DNA of 64,000 nucleotides from Chryseobacterium sp. MYb7 (GCF_002979455.1 NZ_PCOU01000004.1:62001-126000), one strand, 5' to 3'. Shown: positions 1 through 7,308, counted from the stretch's first letter. Notes: a model not told the origin generated them from the sequence alone. Translations and numbers: made by a program.

Positions 1-233
1 CTTCTCATTCTTTGTATATCTTCCATTCTGTCTGAAAAAGAGTGATCCCGAGTACGGAATCATTACTGTCAGTCAGTATCCAGATTTTTGCCTCGCTAAA
101 ATAGATAATTTTTCGTCCCTAAAAAACTTAGAAACTTTCTTTTTTTAAGCCTGATGTTTAAAATATTTCGTCTATTGCCTTGATTGCAATAAAACTGTTA
201 CTTATTTAACCATTCAAAATGATTATTGATTTT
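1..233 (-). pseudogene. Decayed relic of the tilS 3' end (C-terminal domain)
   Basis: Read on the minus strand, this stretch matches the last part of the intact tilS at 1837-3189, roughly TilS residues 350-433. Shared blocks include INNHFEW (INKRFEW in tilS), KVSKFFRDEKLS, which is identical, and WILTDSNDSVLGIT (WLLCDSGNHILGII). The relic carries in-frame stops, a deletion of about 20 nt, and at least two single-base frameshifts, one in an A-run near position 90 and one near position 39. It continues past the left edge. It lies directly downstream of the thioredoxin gene and in the same orientation as tilS. It cannot encode protein. An old partial duplication is the simplest reading. Confidence 0.85.
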
Positions 234-295
234 GTGAATTCGGTTGATTTGGTATTATGATAAGCATTCTTCCAAGGCAAAAAACTTTAAGAAAA

Positions 296-1255
296 TCAAT
301 TCAGATTTTTTACAATATCTTCTACAGATGCTCTCTTTTTATAGTCTGTATCAAAATGTCTCCATGTAATTTCTTTATCCTCGTTAAGGATGAAGGTTGC
401 CGATACAGGAAGTCTTCCGGAATTATCCGATCTGCTGTTGGTAAAATCCTCCTTTAATTTTGAGTTGTAAAAATTAAGAGTTTCACTGTCGGGAGTATAA
501 AGAACATCAAATGCTTCTGCAATTTTATATCCTTCATCATATAAAACCGTATAATCTGTCTTTGTTTTGCTAATCGTCTTTTCTATAAATTCCGGTTTTT
601 CAGGAGAGATGATCACAAGTCTTGCATTTTTTGATTTCAATTCCGGAGACAGATTTTGTAATGTTTCCACATATTTGTTACAATAAGGGCACCATTGTCC
701 GCGTATAAAAACGATGACCAGTTTTTTGCTTTCTTTTGATAAAGAAAATGTATTTCCCAGGTGATCTTTCGCATTGAAATCATCAATTTTATCTCCTACC
801 ATTTTTCCTTTTACCTGATTTAACATTTTTCCGGATTGAGGCTTCTTTTTTTCCAGAACAGAGGCTCCTACTCCTAAAAACTGTTCAGGATTATAATATC
901 CGAAGTCATATTGAACCAGTTTTCCTTTTGAATCCAGAAATAAAAAAGAAGGATAGTTTACCACTTTAAATTCTTTCGCCAGGTTGATTCCTTCTTTTTC
1001 TGCATCTATAGCAAGATTTACAAAATTTTTGTTGAACATCTCACCAATTTTAGGATCAGTAAAGGTTTTTTTTGCCATGAGCTTACAAGGTCCGCACCAG
1101 GTGGTGAAAAGATCAATGAAGATCAGTTTATTCTCTTTTGCTGCAATTTTTTTCGCAGCCTCTAAATCAATTTTTTGAAAATTGATGCCTGTGCTTTGTG
1201 CATTAAATGAAACTCCTACTAATATAAGAAGACTCAATACGATTTTTTTGAACAT
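296..1255 (-). CDS. Exported protein with two thioredoxin-fold domains (thioredoxin + AhpC/TSA-like)
   Basis: The protein has 319 aa with a hydrophobic N-terminal signal peptide (about residues 1-19, ending FNAQ). Residues about 25-135 form a thioredoxin domain with WCGPC at 53-57 and a cis-proline at Pro102. Residues about 150-319 form a second thioredoxin or peroxiredoxin (AhpC/TSA) domain with WCPYC at 188-192. Both CxxC pairs are intact, so a periplasmic thiol oxidoreductase or peroxiredoxin role is likely; the substrate is unknown. The gene lies 80 nt downstream of the sigma-like gene, in the same direction. The pairing of two different redox domains in one chain is visible; the joint function is inference. 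Confidence 0.85.
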   Translation of the reverse strand: MFKKIVLSLLILVGVSFNAQSTGINFQKIDLEAAKKIAAKENKLIFIDLFTTWCGPCKLMAKKTFTDPKIGEMFNKNFVNLAIDAEKEGINLAKEFKVVNYPSFLFLDSKGKLVQYDFGYYNPEQFLGVGASVLEKKKPQSGKMLNQVKGKMVGDKIDDFNAKDHLGNTFSLSKESKKLVIVFIRGQWCPYCNKYVETLQNLSPELKSKNARLVIISPEKPEFIEKTISKTKTDYTVLYDEGYKIAEAFDVLYTPDSETLNFYNSKLKEDFTNSRSDNSGRLPVSATFILNEDKEITWRHFDTDYKKRASVEDIVKNLN

Positions 1256-1335
1256 ATATTTCTTTTCTTATTAGGTTCCCTGAAAAAGAAAAAAATCACC
1301 CATAAATTATATGGTTTCGAGTAATTGTTTGATTT

Positions 1336-1833
1336 TCAGGTTAAAAAAATGCTTTTGTTTTTAATCTTTTTGATCTGCTCTACACATTTGTACTTTTGAT
1401 TCTGAGCATTATGTTTGGTGGAGTACTGATATTTATTCTGGATTTCCTCCATACTTTTATTTTCAATAAAAATATCATGGATCAGATTTTGACAATGTGA
1501 AGAGATAGATTTCATGTAACCCATCAGCTTTTCCCAATAATATTTTTCATTTTCTATAGCAGCACTTATTTCCTGCTGATTTTCCATGAAATAGCTTTCG
1601 GGAGACTCTACATAAAAATTTCTGTTTTTTAATTTTTTTAACCACAAATTTTTAACGATTCCAATGATATAATTTCCCAGACAGGTTTGAACCTTGAATT
1701 CATCAGCATTCAGTTTTTCATAAAGAATCAGCAGTGCATCCTGAAAAATATCTTCCGCATCTTCCAGATTCCCTTTATTATTAAGAACGAATTTTTTGGT
1801 ATAACCGAAATACTGTTGGTATAAAATCATCAA
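1336..1833 (-). CDS. ECF-type RNA polymerase sigma factor, N-terminally short
   Basis: The protein has 165 aa. The N-terminal half fits sigma-70 region 2: LYQQYF near the start, then EDAEDIFQDALLILYEKL, the conserved region 2.1-2.4 stretch. The C-terminal part fits region 4: a helix-turn-helix with KSMEEIQNKYQYST and AQNQKYKCVEQIKKIK. ECF factors normally have about 20-25 residues before the YQQYF block, and these are missing. The only starts are TTG at 1833 and ATG at 1830, 4-6 nt after the tilS stop and in the same frame as tilS. It may be translated by reinitiation after tilS, or it may be a 5'-truncated remnant. No anti-sigma factor gene is adjacent. Confidence 0.75.
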   Translation of the reverse strand: MMILYQQYFGYTKKFVLNNKGNLEDAEDIFQDALLILYEKLNADEFKVQTCLGNYIIGIVKNLWLKKLKNRNFYVESPESYFMENQQEISAAIENEKYYWEKLMGYMKSISSHCQNLIHDIFIENKSMEEIQNKYQYSTKHNAQNQKYKCVEQIKKIKNKSIFLT

Positions 1834-1836
1834 CCG

Positions 1837-3189
1837 CTAACGAATTAGTTGTTCTTCTGTCCACTTTACAGTTATCTTTTTTTGAGTAGTTCTGTCTGCC
1901 TGATATCTGCGATCCTGTCTAAAAGGGATGATTCCCAAAATATGATTTCCGGAGTCACATAGTAACCAGATTTTTTCCCTGGCCAAAGCAGATAATTTTT
2001 CGTCCCTAAAAAATTTAGAAACTTTCTTTTTCCCTGAAAACTCTGTTGGATAGAATTCGTCCCCATCCTGTTGTCTTCTCAAAAGGAGAGGGAATTGAAG
2101 CTTTTCAGCATCGAAATCCCATTCAAATCTTTTGTTGATTCCATCAATGTTTTCAATACTATCTACGAGATTGATGCTGATCTGGTTTTGTGAAAAATCA
2201 TAATGTTCAATCAGTAATACTTCTTCTTGAGCTTTCTTTTTGTCATTTTTATCAATAAAAATTAATTCATCACGATTGACAATCAACTGATATTCTTTTG
2301 ATAAAAAAGAACTGTTGTTTTCTGCTTTAAAAATTTTGGGTATTTCTTCCTCCTGATTGAATCCGTATTTTTTTAAGATTTCAAATTTTACGAAATCGCT
2401 TTCCTGATCCAGCTTTTCCTTTGATAAAATTTTATAGTCTTTGTTAAATATTGTAAGATGATTTTCTATTTTCTGGATCTGTTTCTGAACAAAATCTTTG
2501 GTTTGATTCATCAGCAAAGAACTCTTTCTGAAGTTTTCCAGAAAGTGATCATTGGTTTCCATCAGGATGGGAACAATCTCATTTCTAATCTTATTTCTCA
2601 GATAATCATTCTTTTTATTAGAAAGATCTTCACGAAATTCAATGTTATTCTGTTTGGCCAACTGATAAATTTCTTTTTTTGAAAAATTTAAAAGAGGACG
2701 CAGAATATTATTGTCATTAGATGGAATTCCGCTCAGGCCATTGATACCTGCCGCTTTGGAAAGATTGATGATAAAAGTCTCCAGCTGATCATTCAGATGA
2801 TGTGCTGTAACAAGGAATTCAAGTTTTTCTTTTTCCTGAATTTTTTTAAAAAAGGCATAGCGAAGTTCTCTTGCCCAGAGCTGAATAGAGTTTTCTGGTT
2901 TCTGATCTTTTTCCGAAACTTCATACAGATGAAATTTTATATGATTTTTCTCACAAAAATCCTGTACTGTTTTCTGATCCAGCTCCGAATCATTTCCGCG
3001 AAGTTTATAATTGATATGAGCTACCTGAAACCGGAACTTTGAATCCTTAATTTCATGCCCGAAATCCCTGAACAAAGAGGCTAAAACCATAGAGTCAGCA
3101 CCTCCGCTTACCGCCAGAAGATAGGTGTGATTTTCCGGCTCGTGAACGAGATTTTTTAATTGATTGATAAAGGTTAATTTTTTCAACAT
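1837..3189 (-). CDS. tilS: tRNA(Ile)-lysidine synthase TilS
   Basis: The protein has 450 aa. It converts cytidine 34 of the CAU-anticodon tRNA(Ile) to lysidine with ATP and lysine, so that the tRNA reads AUA. The N-terminal PP-loop ATPase motif SGGADS is at residues 28-33. An AHHLNDQLET block follows (the family's HHxxDQxET), and the C-terminal TilS_C domain lies at about residues 360-440, including KVSKFFRDEKLS. Length and domain order are normal for Bacteroidota. The gene is divergent from the OmpA lipoprotein gene. A -7-like TATCTTTG lies at 3212-3219 on the minus strand. A decayed copy of its 3' end lies at 1-233. Confidence 0.97.
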   Translation of the reverse strand: MLKKLTFINQLKNLVHEPENHTYLLAVSGGADSMVLASLFRDFGHEIKDSKFRFQVAHINYKLRGNDSELDQKTVQDFCEKNHIKFHLYEVSEKDQKPENSIQLWARELRYAFFKKIQEKEKLEFLVTAHHLNDQLETFIINLSKAAGINGLSGIPSNDNNILRPLLNFSKKEIYQLAKQNNIEFREDLSNKKNDYLRNKIRNEIVPILMETNDHFLENFRKSSLLMNQTKDFVQKQIQKIENHLTIFNKDYKILSKEKLDQESDFVKFEILKKYGFNQEEEIPKIFKAENNSSFLSKEYQLIVNRDELIFIDKNDKKKAQEEVLLIEHYDFSQNQISINLVDSIENIDGINKRFEWDFDAEKLQFPLLLRRQQDGDEFYPTEFSGKKKVSKFFRDEKLSALAREKIWLLCDSGNHILGIIPFRQDRRYQADRTTQKKITVKWTEEQLIR

Positions 3190-3211
3190 ATATGTTGAGA
3201 ATTTCTTTTAT

Positions 3212-3254
3212 GCAAAGATAACCGATATAATTCAATTGAATTTCCCTAACTTTG
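3212..3254. promoter_or_regulatory. Divergent -7 elements between tilS and the OmpA lipoprotein gene
   Basis: TATCTTTG on the minus strand (3212-3219) serves tilS. TAACTTTG on the plus strand (3247-3254) serves the lipoprotein gene. Both match the Bacteroidota -7 consensus TAnnTTTG. No convincing -33 TTG was found for either. Confidence 0.6.
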
Positions 3255-3276
3255 AGTAGTCTAAAAATGATTATTT

Positions 3277-4110
3277 ATGAAGATTTTAAAAGTTTTAGCA
3301 ATTTCTGCAATGGCGCTGGGAATGACATCTTGTGTCAGCAAAAAGCAGTATGATGCTTTGAGTTCCAACTATAAGCAGTGTATTGAAAACATTGGAGAAA
3401 GACAGAGAGAAATTCAGGATTTGAAATCTCAGAACTCTGCATTGACAGGTGAAAACAACTTGCTGAAAAGTCAGCATGATGCTTTAAAATCATCCCTTGA
3501 TGCATGTCTTTCCAATACAGGAAAAAGTTCTGCTAACATTGATAAACTGGTAGGAGAAATCAATGCTTCTAATTCTTATATCAAGCAATTGATCTCCAGT
3601 AATGCTAAGAATGACAGCTTAAACCTTGCATTGTCTAACAAATTGAAGAGATCTTTGGATAATGTTTCTGATGAAGATGTACAGGTAAAAGTATTGAAAG
3701 GAGTGGTAATGATCTCTCTTTCTGATAAAATGTTATACAAAACAGGTGACTACAACATTTTGCCTGCAGCTCAGGAGGTGTTAGGTAAAGTAGCGAAAGT
3801 AATCAATGATTACGACAAATATTCAGTATTAATTGAAGGTAACACCGATAATGCTCCTTTGAATTCTCCAAATCTTCCAAGAGATAACTGGGATCTTTCT
3901 GCATTAAGAGGTACTTCTGTTGCTAAAGTTCTTCAGACTCAGTTTGGAGTAGATCCGGCAAGAATTACAGCTGGTGGACGTTCTGAATACAACCCTAAAG
4001 CGACTAACATGAGCGTTTCAGGTAGAGGAGAAAACAGAAGAACAGAAATCATCATTATGCCTAAACTGGATGAGTTTATGAAACTGATGGATATTACTCC
4101 TAAGAAGTAA
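3277..4110 (+). CDS. OmpA-family peptidoglycan-binding lipoprotein
   Basis: The protein has 277 aa. The signal peptide ends in a lipobox, MTSC, with the lipidated cysteine at residue 19. Residues about 25-130 look like a coiled coil with many Lys, Gln, Asn and Ser. Residues about 150-265 form an OmpA-like domain that binds peptidoglycan: VLIEGNTDN, then NWDLSALRGTSVAKVL and the closing GRGENRRTEIII block. It probably anchors the outer membrane to the cell wall. It is a single gene with its own promoter and a strong terminator directly downstream. Confidence 0.93.
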   Translation: MKILKVLAISAMALGMTSCVSKKQYDALSSNYKQCIENIGERQREIQDLKSQNSALTGENNLLKSQHDALKSSLDACLSNTGKSSANIDKLVGEINASNSYIKQLISSNAKNDSLNLALSNKLKRSLDNVSDEDVQVKVLKGVVMISLSDKMLYKTGDYNILPAAQEVLGKVAKVINDYDKYSVLIEGNTDNAPLNSPNLPRDNWDLSALRGTSVAKVLQTQFGVDPARITAGGRSEYNPKATNMSVSGRGENRRTEIIIMPKLDEFMKLMDITPKK

Positions 4111-4132
4111 TCACTAAAACATATATTATAAT

Positions 4133-4164
4133 AAATCCCGAAGCAATTCGGGATTTGTTTTTTT
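4133..4164 (+). terminator. Rho-independent terminator of the OmpA lipoprotein gene
   Basis: A 10-bp perfect stem, AAATCCCGAA (4133-4142) with TTCGGGATTT (4147-4156), has a 4-nt loop and is followed by a T-run. It ends at the stop codon of the convergent HTTM gene and may serve both directions. Confidence 0.85.
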
Positions 4165-5125
4165 ATGAACTGATCTGTTTCGGAATATAGTGAGTTGATA
4201 GTTTTTTCTTTGATGAGGTGACAGCCTTTTTAACGGGCTGTTCAAAATAAAAATTAGTGATATTCCATACAATCATAATGGCTGAAAAGTAGTATAAATT
4301 GAGGATGAGTGCAATTCCTATGTGCATAGAAATCGTTAGAAAAAGCCATGTTTTTTGTGTCGGTTTATACCAGATAATAATCGGATAGCACATTTCGATG
4401 AGAATTGTACTCCATCCGATGAGGCTTAAAATGTAAGAGTGTTCTATCAGCCAGCTGAAATCAATATTCAAATCTCTGTTAGAGTAGGGCAGATGAATGG
4501 CTTTCCAGATAGATTCTCCGTTCCACCAATTAAATCCTAATGCTTTATCCAATCCGGAAAAGAAATAAGCAATAGAAATATGAATCTGAAATAATCTTTT
4601 CACCGGAGTAATATTTATAGAGACGGGTTTTCTGTTGAAAATAAAATTTCTCAGTGAAAAATGCTGATCTGTTGGAAAAAGAATCAGATAGAATAAAGAC
4701 ATGCTTGTGAAAAAATCTGCACCATAAGCAAAGAAAGAACTTCCCTTAAGCAATGCAATCTGCAGGATAAGCAGCAACAATGCAGAAATTCTGGAATAAA
4801 ATCCGGTAATAATAAATACACACAGTACAATAAATGATACTTTGGTAATCATAATTGTTGTAGTTTCTTCAATTCCAAAAGTTTGTAAAAAGCTTACTAT
4901 TTTTGAGAACGTTATCAGCCAGTCTGGAGTGAAAACACTCATAATATCCTGTGGGATGATACTGTTGCTTGAAAATAATTTGTCAAAATCTGGCAATACT
5001 GCAGTAAACTGTAAGAGGATAACGATTCCTATGGCAACCCGGAAGAAGCTTAAGAATTCCGTTTGGTTATCCTGTTTGAAAAAGAAGTTTTCAATTTTGG
5101 TGTAGAATGTATTCAGCTTTTTCAT
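4163..5125 (-). CDS. HTTM-domain integral membrane protein (gamma-carboxylase-like / SdpB-like family)
   Basis: With the start at ATG 5125 the protein has 320 aa. This start lies 7 nt after the stop of the upstream gene; an earlier start would overlap that gene by about 100 nt. Several hydrophobic segments are evident (about residues 27-43, 92-108, 112-126, 137-150, and more after 205). The signature FSGLDKALGFNWWNGESIW at about residues 189-207 matches the HTTM family. Its lysine (K194) aligns with the catalytic lysine of vitamin K-dependent gamma-carboxylase. The family also includes SdpB of the Bacillus Sdp toxin system. It is the third gene of a minus-strand operon. Its substrate is unknown. 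Confidence 0.8.
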   Translation of the reverse strand: MKKLNTFYTKIENFFFKQDNQTEFLSFFRVAIGIVILLQFTAVLPDFDKLFSSNSIIPQDIMSVFTPDWLITFSKIVSFLQTFGIEETTTIMITKVSFIVLCVFIITGFYSRISALLLLILQIALLKGSSFFAYGADFFTSMSLFYLILFPTDQHFSLRNFIFNRKPVSINITPVKRLFQIHISIAYFFSGLDKALGFNWWNGESIWKAIHLPYSNRDLNIDFSWLIEHSYILSLIGWSTILIEMCYPIIIWYKPTQKTWLFLTISMHIGIALILNLYYFSAIMIVWNITNFYFEQPVKKAVTSSKKKLSTHYIPKQISS

Positions 5126-5132
5126 GGCTTTA

Positions 5133-5702
5133 TTATTTAAATTCATCAATGAGAATAAGGTTTTCATTCGTTTTTCCCTTTTTGAAATTGGCAATCGTAG
5201 GATAGTCATATAGATAAAGTTTGGTGGTGACACTGGCTGCTTTCGGATTCTCCTTCATGACATGTGCTGCAATCTGTCTGATAATAATATCCAGATATTG
5301 ATAGTACTTTTTGTCGTATTTATTCTTGTCAGAAAGTTTATCAAGGAACATATTAAAGACTGTGGTATATCTTACTCTGCTTTCTTTATTTTTAAAGTAT
5401 GGCAGATTTTTTTGTTCCAGAATTTTCCCATTTTGATCTTTTAATTCAAAGTTCATAACAAAGTCGCTGGCAACATTCGGTGCGTAGAAACCATATCCTG
5501 TATCAAAACCCGTGTAAGAAGTAAATATGTTGACAGGTTTTGACTCTGCAATATTCTCTGAAATCTTATAAAGCAGTGGCTTTTTATAGTCTTTGTTTTC
5601 ATAATAAAAACCATAATAACCATCAAATGTTCCTTTCAGACCAATGGTGAAAACCACCAGCAGGATCATGAAAATTCCGGATAACTGAAGCTTTCTTTTC
5701 AT
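5133..5702 (-). CDS. Membrane-anchored protein encoded with the HTTM protein
   Basis: The protein has 189 aa, with one hydrophobic segment at residues 8-24 acting as a signal anchor; the rest is probably extracytoplasmic. The stretch FDTGYGFYAPNVASDFVM is typical of proteins encoded beside HTTM membrane proteins in Bacteroidota, but I cannot name a function. It has no cysteines. It is the middle gene of the operon, 53 nt after the first gene across an attenuator-like hairpin and 7 nt before the HTTM gene. It could be a partner or folding factor of the HTTM enzyme. That role is inference from position only. Confidence 0.7.
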   Translation of the reverse strand: MKRKLQLSGIFMILLVVFTIGLKGTFDGYYGFYYENKDYKKPLLYKISENIAESKPVNIFTSYTGFDTGYGFYAPNVASDFVMNFELKDQNGKILEQKNLPYFKNKESRVRYTTVFNMFLDKLSDKNKYDKKYYQYLDIIIRQIAAHVMKENPKAASVTTKLYLYDYPTIANFKKGKTNENLILIDEFK

Positions 5703-5717
5703 GGCAAAAGATTTAAG

Positions 5718-5750
5718 AAAAGGCTGTCTTCGGACTAAAAACAGCCTTTT
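5718..5750 (-). terminator. Internal hairpin (attenuator-like) between operon genes 1 and 2
   Basis: A 10-bp perfect stem, AAAAGGCTGT (5718-5727) with ACAGCCTTTT (5741-5750), lies in the 53-nt gap. On the minus strand a T-rich tail follows. It probably ends part of the transcripts, so that the first gene is expressed more than the two behind it. Confidence 0.6.
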
Positions 5751-5754
5751 GTGG

Positions 5755-6348
5755 TTATTTATAATTCATCAATACACTGTTCAGTTTTACATTGATTCTT
5801 GGATCAATAGCTGTATTGACTTTGTAAGATTTTATGATCACATTGGTAAGATTTTTTCTTCCCATGGTTGGCGGACAGATGGTGTACTCTTCAGCGCCTC
5901 TTATCGTTAATTTACTTAAAGAGGCAATGTCCTTCTGGCTTAATAATGCTGCATTTGTAGCAACCTGGTTGTTTTGAATAGCATAATAATTGGCACCCAG
6001 TTCTTTAGCTCCGTATTTTTTCAGAATCCCTTCCACTTTTGCTCTCAGATCACCATATTTTGTCCAGTCGATGTTGGCTTTCATAAGACATCCGCGGATC
6101 ACATACTGTCTGTTGATTTTGTAAATAATAAAATTGGTCCCCAAACTGTTCTGGTGAAGTTTCTGCAGGCTTAATAAACTCTTCATGTCTTCATCAGAAA
6201 TTTTTTTTACATCTTTCAGAATGTAATTGTTGTCTACAATGTAATTGCCTTTTTCTTTATAAAAAGACATCTCCTGAGGCTTTAGTTGGGAAAAAATCAT
6301 AACAAGTCCCACTATAGCTCCAATTAATAATAAAGTCTTTGTTTTCAT
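5755..6348 (-). CDS. Exported protein of unknown function, first gene of the HTTM operon
   Basis: The protein has 197 aa with an N-terminal hydrophobic segment at residues 5-20. The remainder is soluble and has two cysteines, in IRGCLMKAN and EYTICPPTMG, which could form a disulfide outside the cytoplasm. I do not recognise the family. The gene leads the operon and is separated from the other two genes by a hairpin, the usual place for a gene needed in excess. It may be the substrate or partner of the downstream HTTM enzyme. It has no hydrophobic toxin core like SdpC. A -7 element, TACCTTTG, is at 6435-6442 on the minus strand. Confidence 0.65.
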   Translation of the reverse strand: MKTKTLLLIGAIVGLVMIFSQLKPQEMSFYKEKGNYIVDNNYILKDVKKISDEDMKSLLSLQKLHQNSLGTNFIIYKINRQYVIRGCLMKANIDWTKYGDLRAKVEGILKKYGAKELGANYYAIQNNQVATNAALLSQKDIASLSKLTIRGAEEYTICPPTMGRKNLTNVIIKSYKVNTAIDPRINVKLNSVLMNYK

Positions 6349-6434
6349 GTGGATGTTTTTAAAATATCCCTACTCTGTTTAGGATTTTCGGGTTCCTCCT
6401 TGATTTGAATGTTTCATGGTTGAAAAACTTATAT

Positions 6435-6442
6435 CAAAGGTA
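6435..6442 (-). promoter_or_regulatory. -7 promoter element of the HTTM operon
   Basis: TACCTTTG on the minus strand matches TAnnTTTG. It leaves a 5' leader of roughly 80 nt before the ATG at 6348. Confidence 0.5.
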
Positions 6443-6665
6443 GGAGCACAAGAATGGATATACATAAGTGTTTTTCCTGTTTTTTTTGAGGATTTTGACT
6501 TTTGGAAATGAGGTTGAAGTAAAGATTTCCCGGATAGAATGCCTGTTCATAGTAATTTTAAGCGATGGTGAATTGCTTAAATCATGAATTTAGATAAAGG
6601 CTTGTAGAATGAATGTTTTAAATTGATAATTCAGGAATGGAATGTAGTGATTGGGTTTAAAGCAA

Positions 6666-6700
6666 AAATAAATCCCGAAGGTGGCCGGGATTTATTTTTT
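6666..6700 (-). terminator. Strong hairpin downstream of a candidate small minus-strand gene
   Basis: A 12-bp stem, AAATAAATCCCG (6666-6677) with CGGGATTTATTT (6686-6697). It begins right after the stop codon of the small ORF at 6703-6858, and no plus-strand gene ends nearby. It is a terminator in search of a gene and supports a minus-strand transcript. Confidence 0.75.
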
Positions 6701-6702
6701 AA

Positions 6703-6858
6703 TCAAATTAATTCTTCCTTTTTCAGGAGCGAAATAATTCGTTGCAAAAATGAAGTGGATATTTCTTTCTTAGTTTTTGCTGCAGAAGCATCAGCTCTAC
6801 CTCTCGGTATGACTGTCTTGCGATTCTCATGGTTAGTTTGTGTCTCTCCTGCAATCAT
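6703..6858 (-). CDS. Candidate small basic protein, 51 aa
   Basis: An open minus-strand frame starts at ATG 6858 and ends in TGA, immediately followed by a strong terminator hairpin. The protein is rich in Lys, Arg, Thr and Ala in its first half (MIAGETQTNHENRK) and ends in an amphipathic helix-like FLQRIISLLKKEELI. The same frame stays open upstream for about 25 codons before the ATG but lacks a clear start there. I do not recognise it. It could instead be a non-coding RNA with a chance frame. The convincing part is the ORF-then-terminator layout in an otherwise empty region. Confidence 0.4.
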   Translation of the reverse strand: MIAGETQTNHENRKTVIPRGRADASAAKTKKEISTSFLQRIISLLKKEELI

Positions 6859-7013
6859 CTTGTTTCTCTTAGTGTTTTTACCCCTTATTCTTATTGCAAA
6901 CTTATCATTAATACCATTACAATACCACCCGTATTTTCACGGTATTTTATATGGGGTTTTCACTGTATGTTTTGACTTTTCTATTTTTTAAATAAGATAT
7001 TTAGTCATAATTC

Positions 7014-7042
7014 TTTGATTAATAAAAGAATATGTATATTTA
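7014..7042 (+). promoter_or_regulatory. Likely promoter of the cysteine-rich peptide gene
   Basis: TTTG at 7014-7017 and TATATTTA at 7035-7042, 17 nt apart, resemble the Bacteroidota TTTG / TAnnTTTG pair, with the last base of the -7 box off consensus. Confidence 0.45.
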
Positions 7043-7122
7043 AATCTCTGTAAAAGGAAATAAATAAAAAGAGATATCCGAAAATCTAAAGAGTAGGAAA
7101 TTAATACTAAACTAAAATTATT

Positions 7123-7278
7123 ATGAAAAATTTAAAAAAACTTTCAAGAGAAGCAATGAAAACTGTACAAGGTGCTATTAATGGGTGTAATCCACAGATA
7201 TTTTGTACTAGCCCACAAACAAAATGTTGCCCAGGATGGGTTTGTGCTGGTATAAGACAATATTGTATAGCCGTATAA
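7123..7278 (+). CDS. Bacteriocin-like peptide precursor with knottin cysteine pattern
   Basis: The precursor has 51 aa and is too short for most gene callers. Residues 1-18 (MKNLKKLSREAMKTVQGA) fit the double-glycine leader LSxExLxxIxGG, with a GA cleavage site after residue 18. Many Chryseobacterium peptides annotated as bacteriocin-like carry such a leader. The mature part has six cysteines at 22, 28, 35, 36, 41 and 48, giving C-x5-C-x6-CC-x4-C-x6-C, the spacing of inhibitor cystine knots. No C39 peptidase/ABC exporter or immunity gene is adjacent. A promoter lies upstream and a hairpin terminator downstream, so the gene is a stand-alone transcription unit. The leader is a good match; the knot fold is inference. 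Confidence 0.8.
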   Translation: MKNLKKLSREAMKTVQGAINGCNPQIFCTSPQTKCCPGWVCAGIRQYCIAV

Positions 7279-7308
7279 TAATTTTTTAGAGCCAATACAC
7301 ACATATGG

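Noticed and set aside
4163-6348. A full SdpABC-type toxin system
   Set aside because: Only the HTTM protein relates to SdpB. The first gene has no hydrophobic toxin core like SdpC, and I cannot show the middle gene is SdpA. No SdpI/SdpR genes are adjacent to it.
6623-6991. Plus-strand frame of 122 codons in the gap before the cysteine-rich peptide
   Set aside because: It runs through a strong terminator hairpin, has no recognisable domain and low-complexity composition; the minus-strand reading is better.
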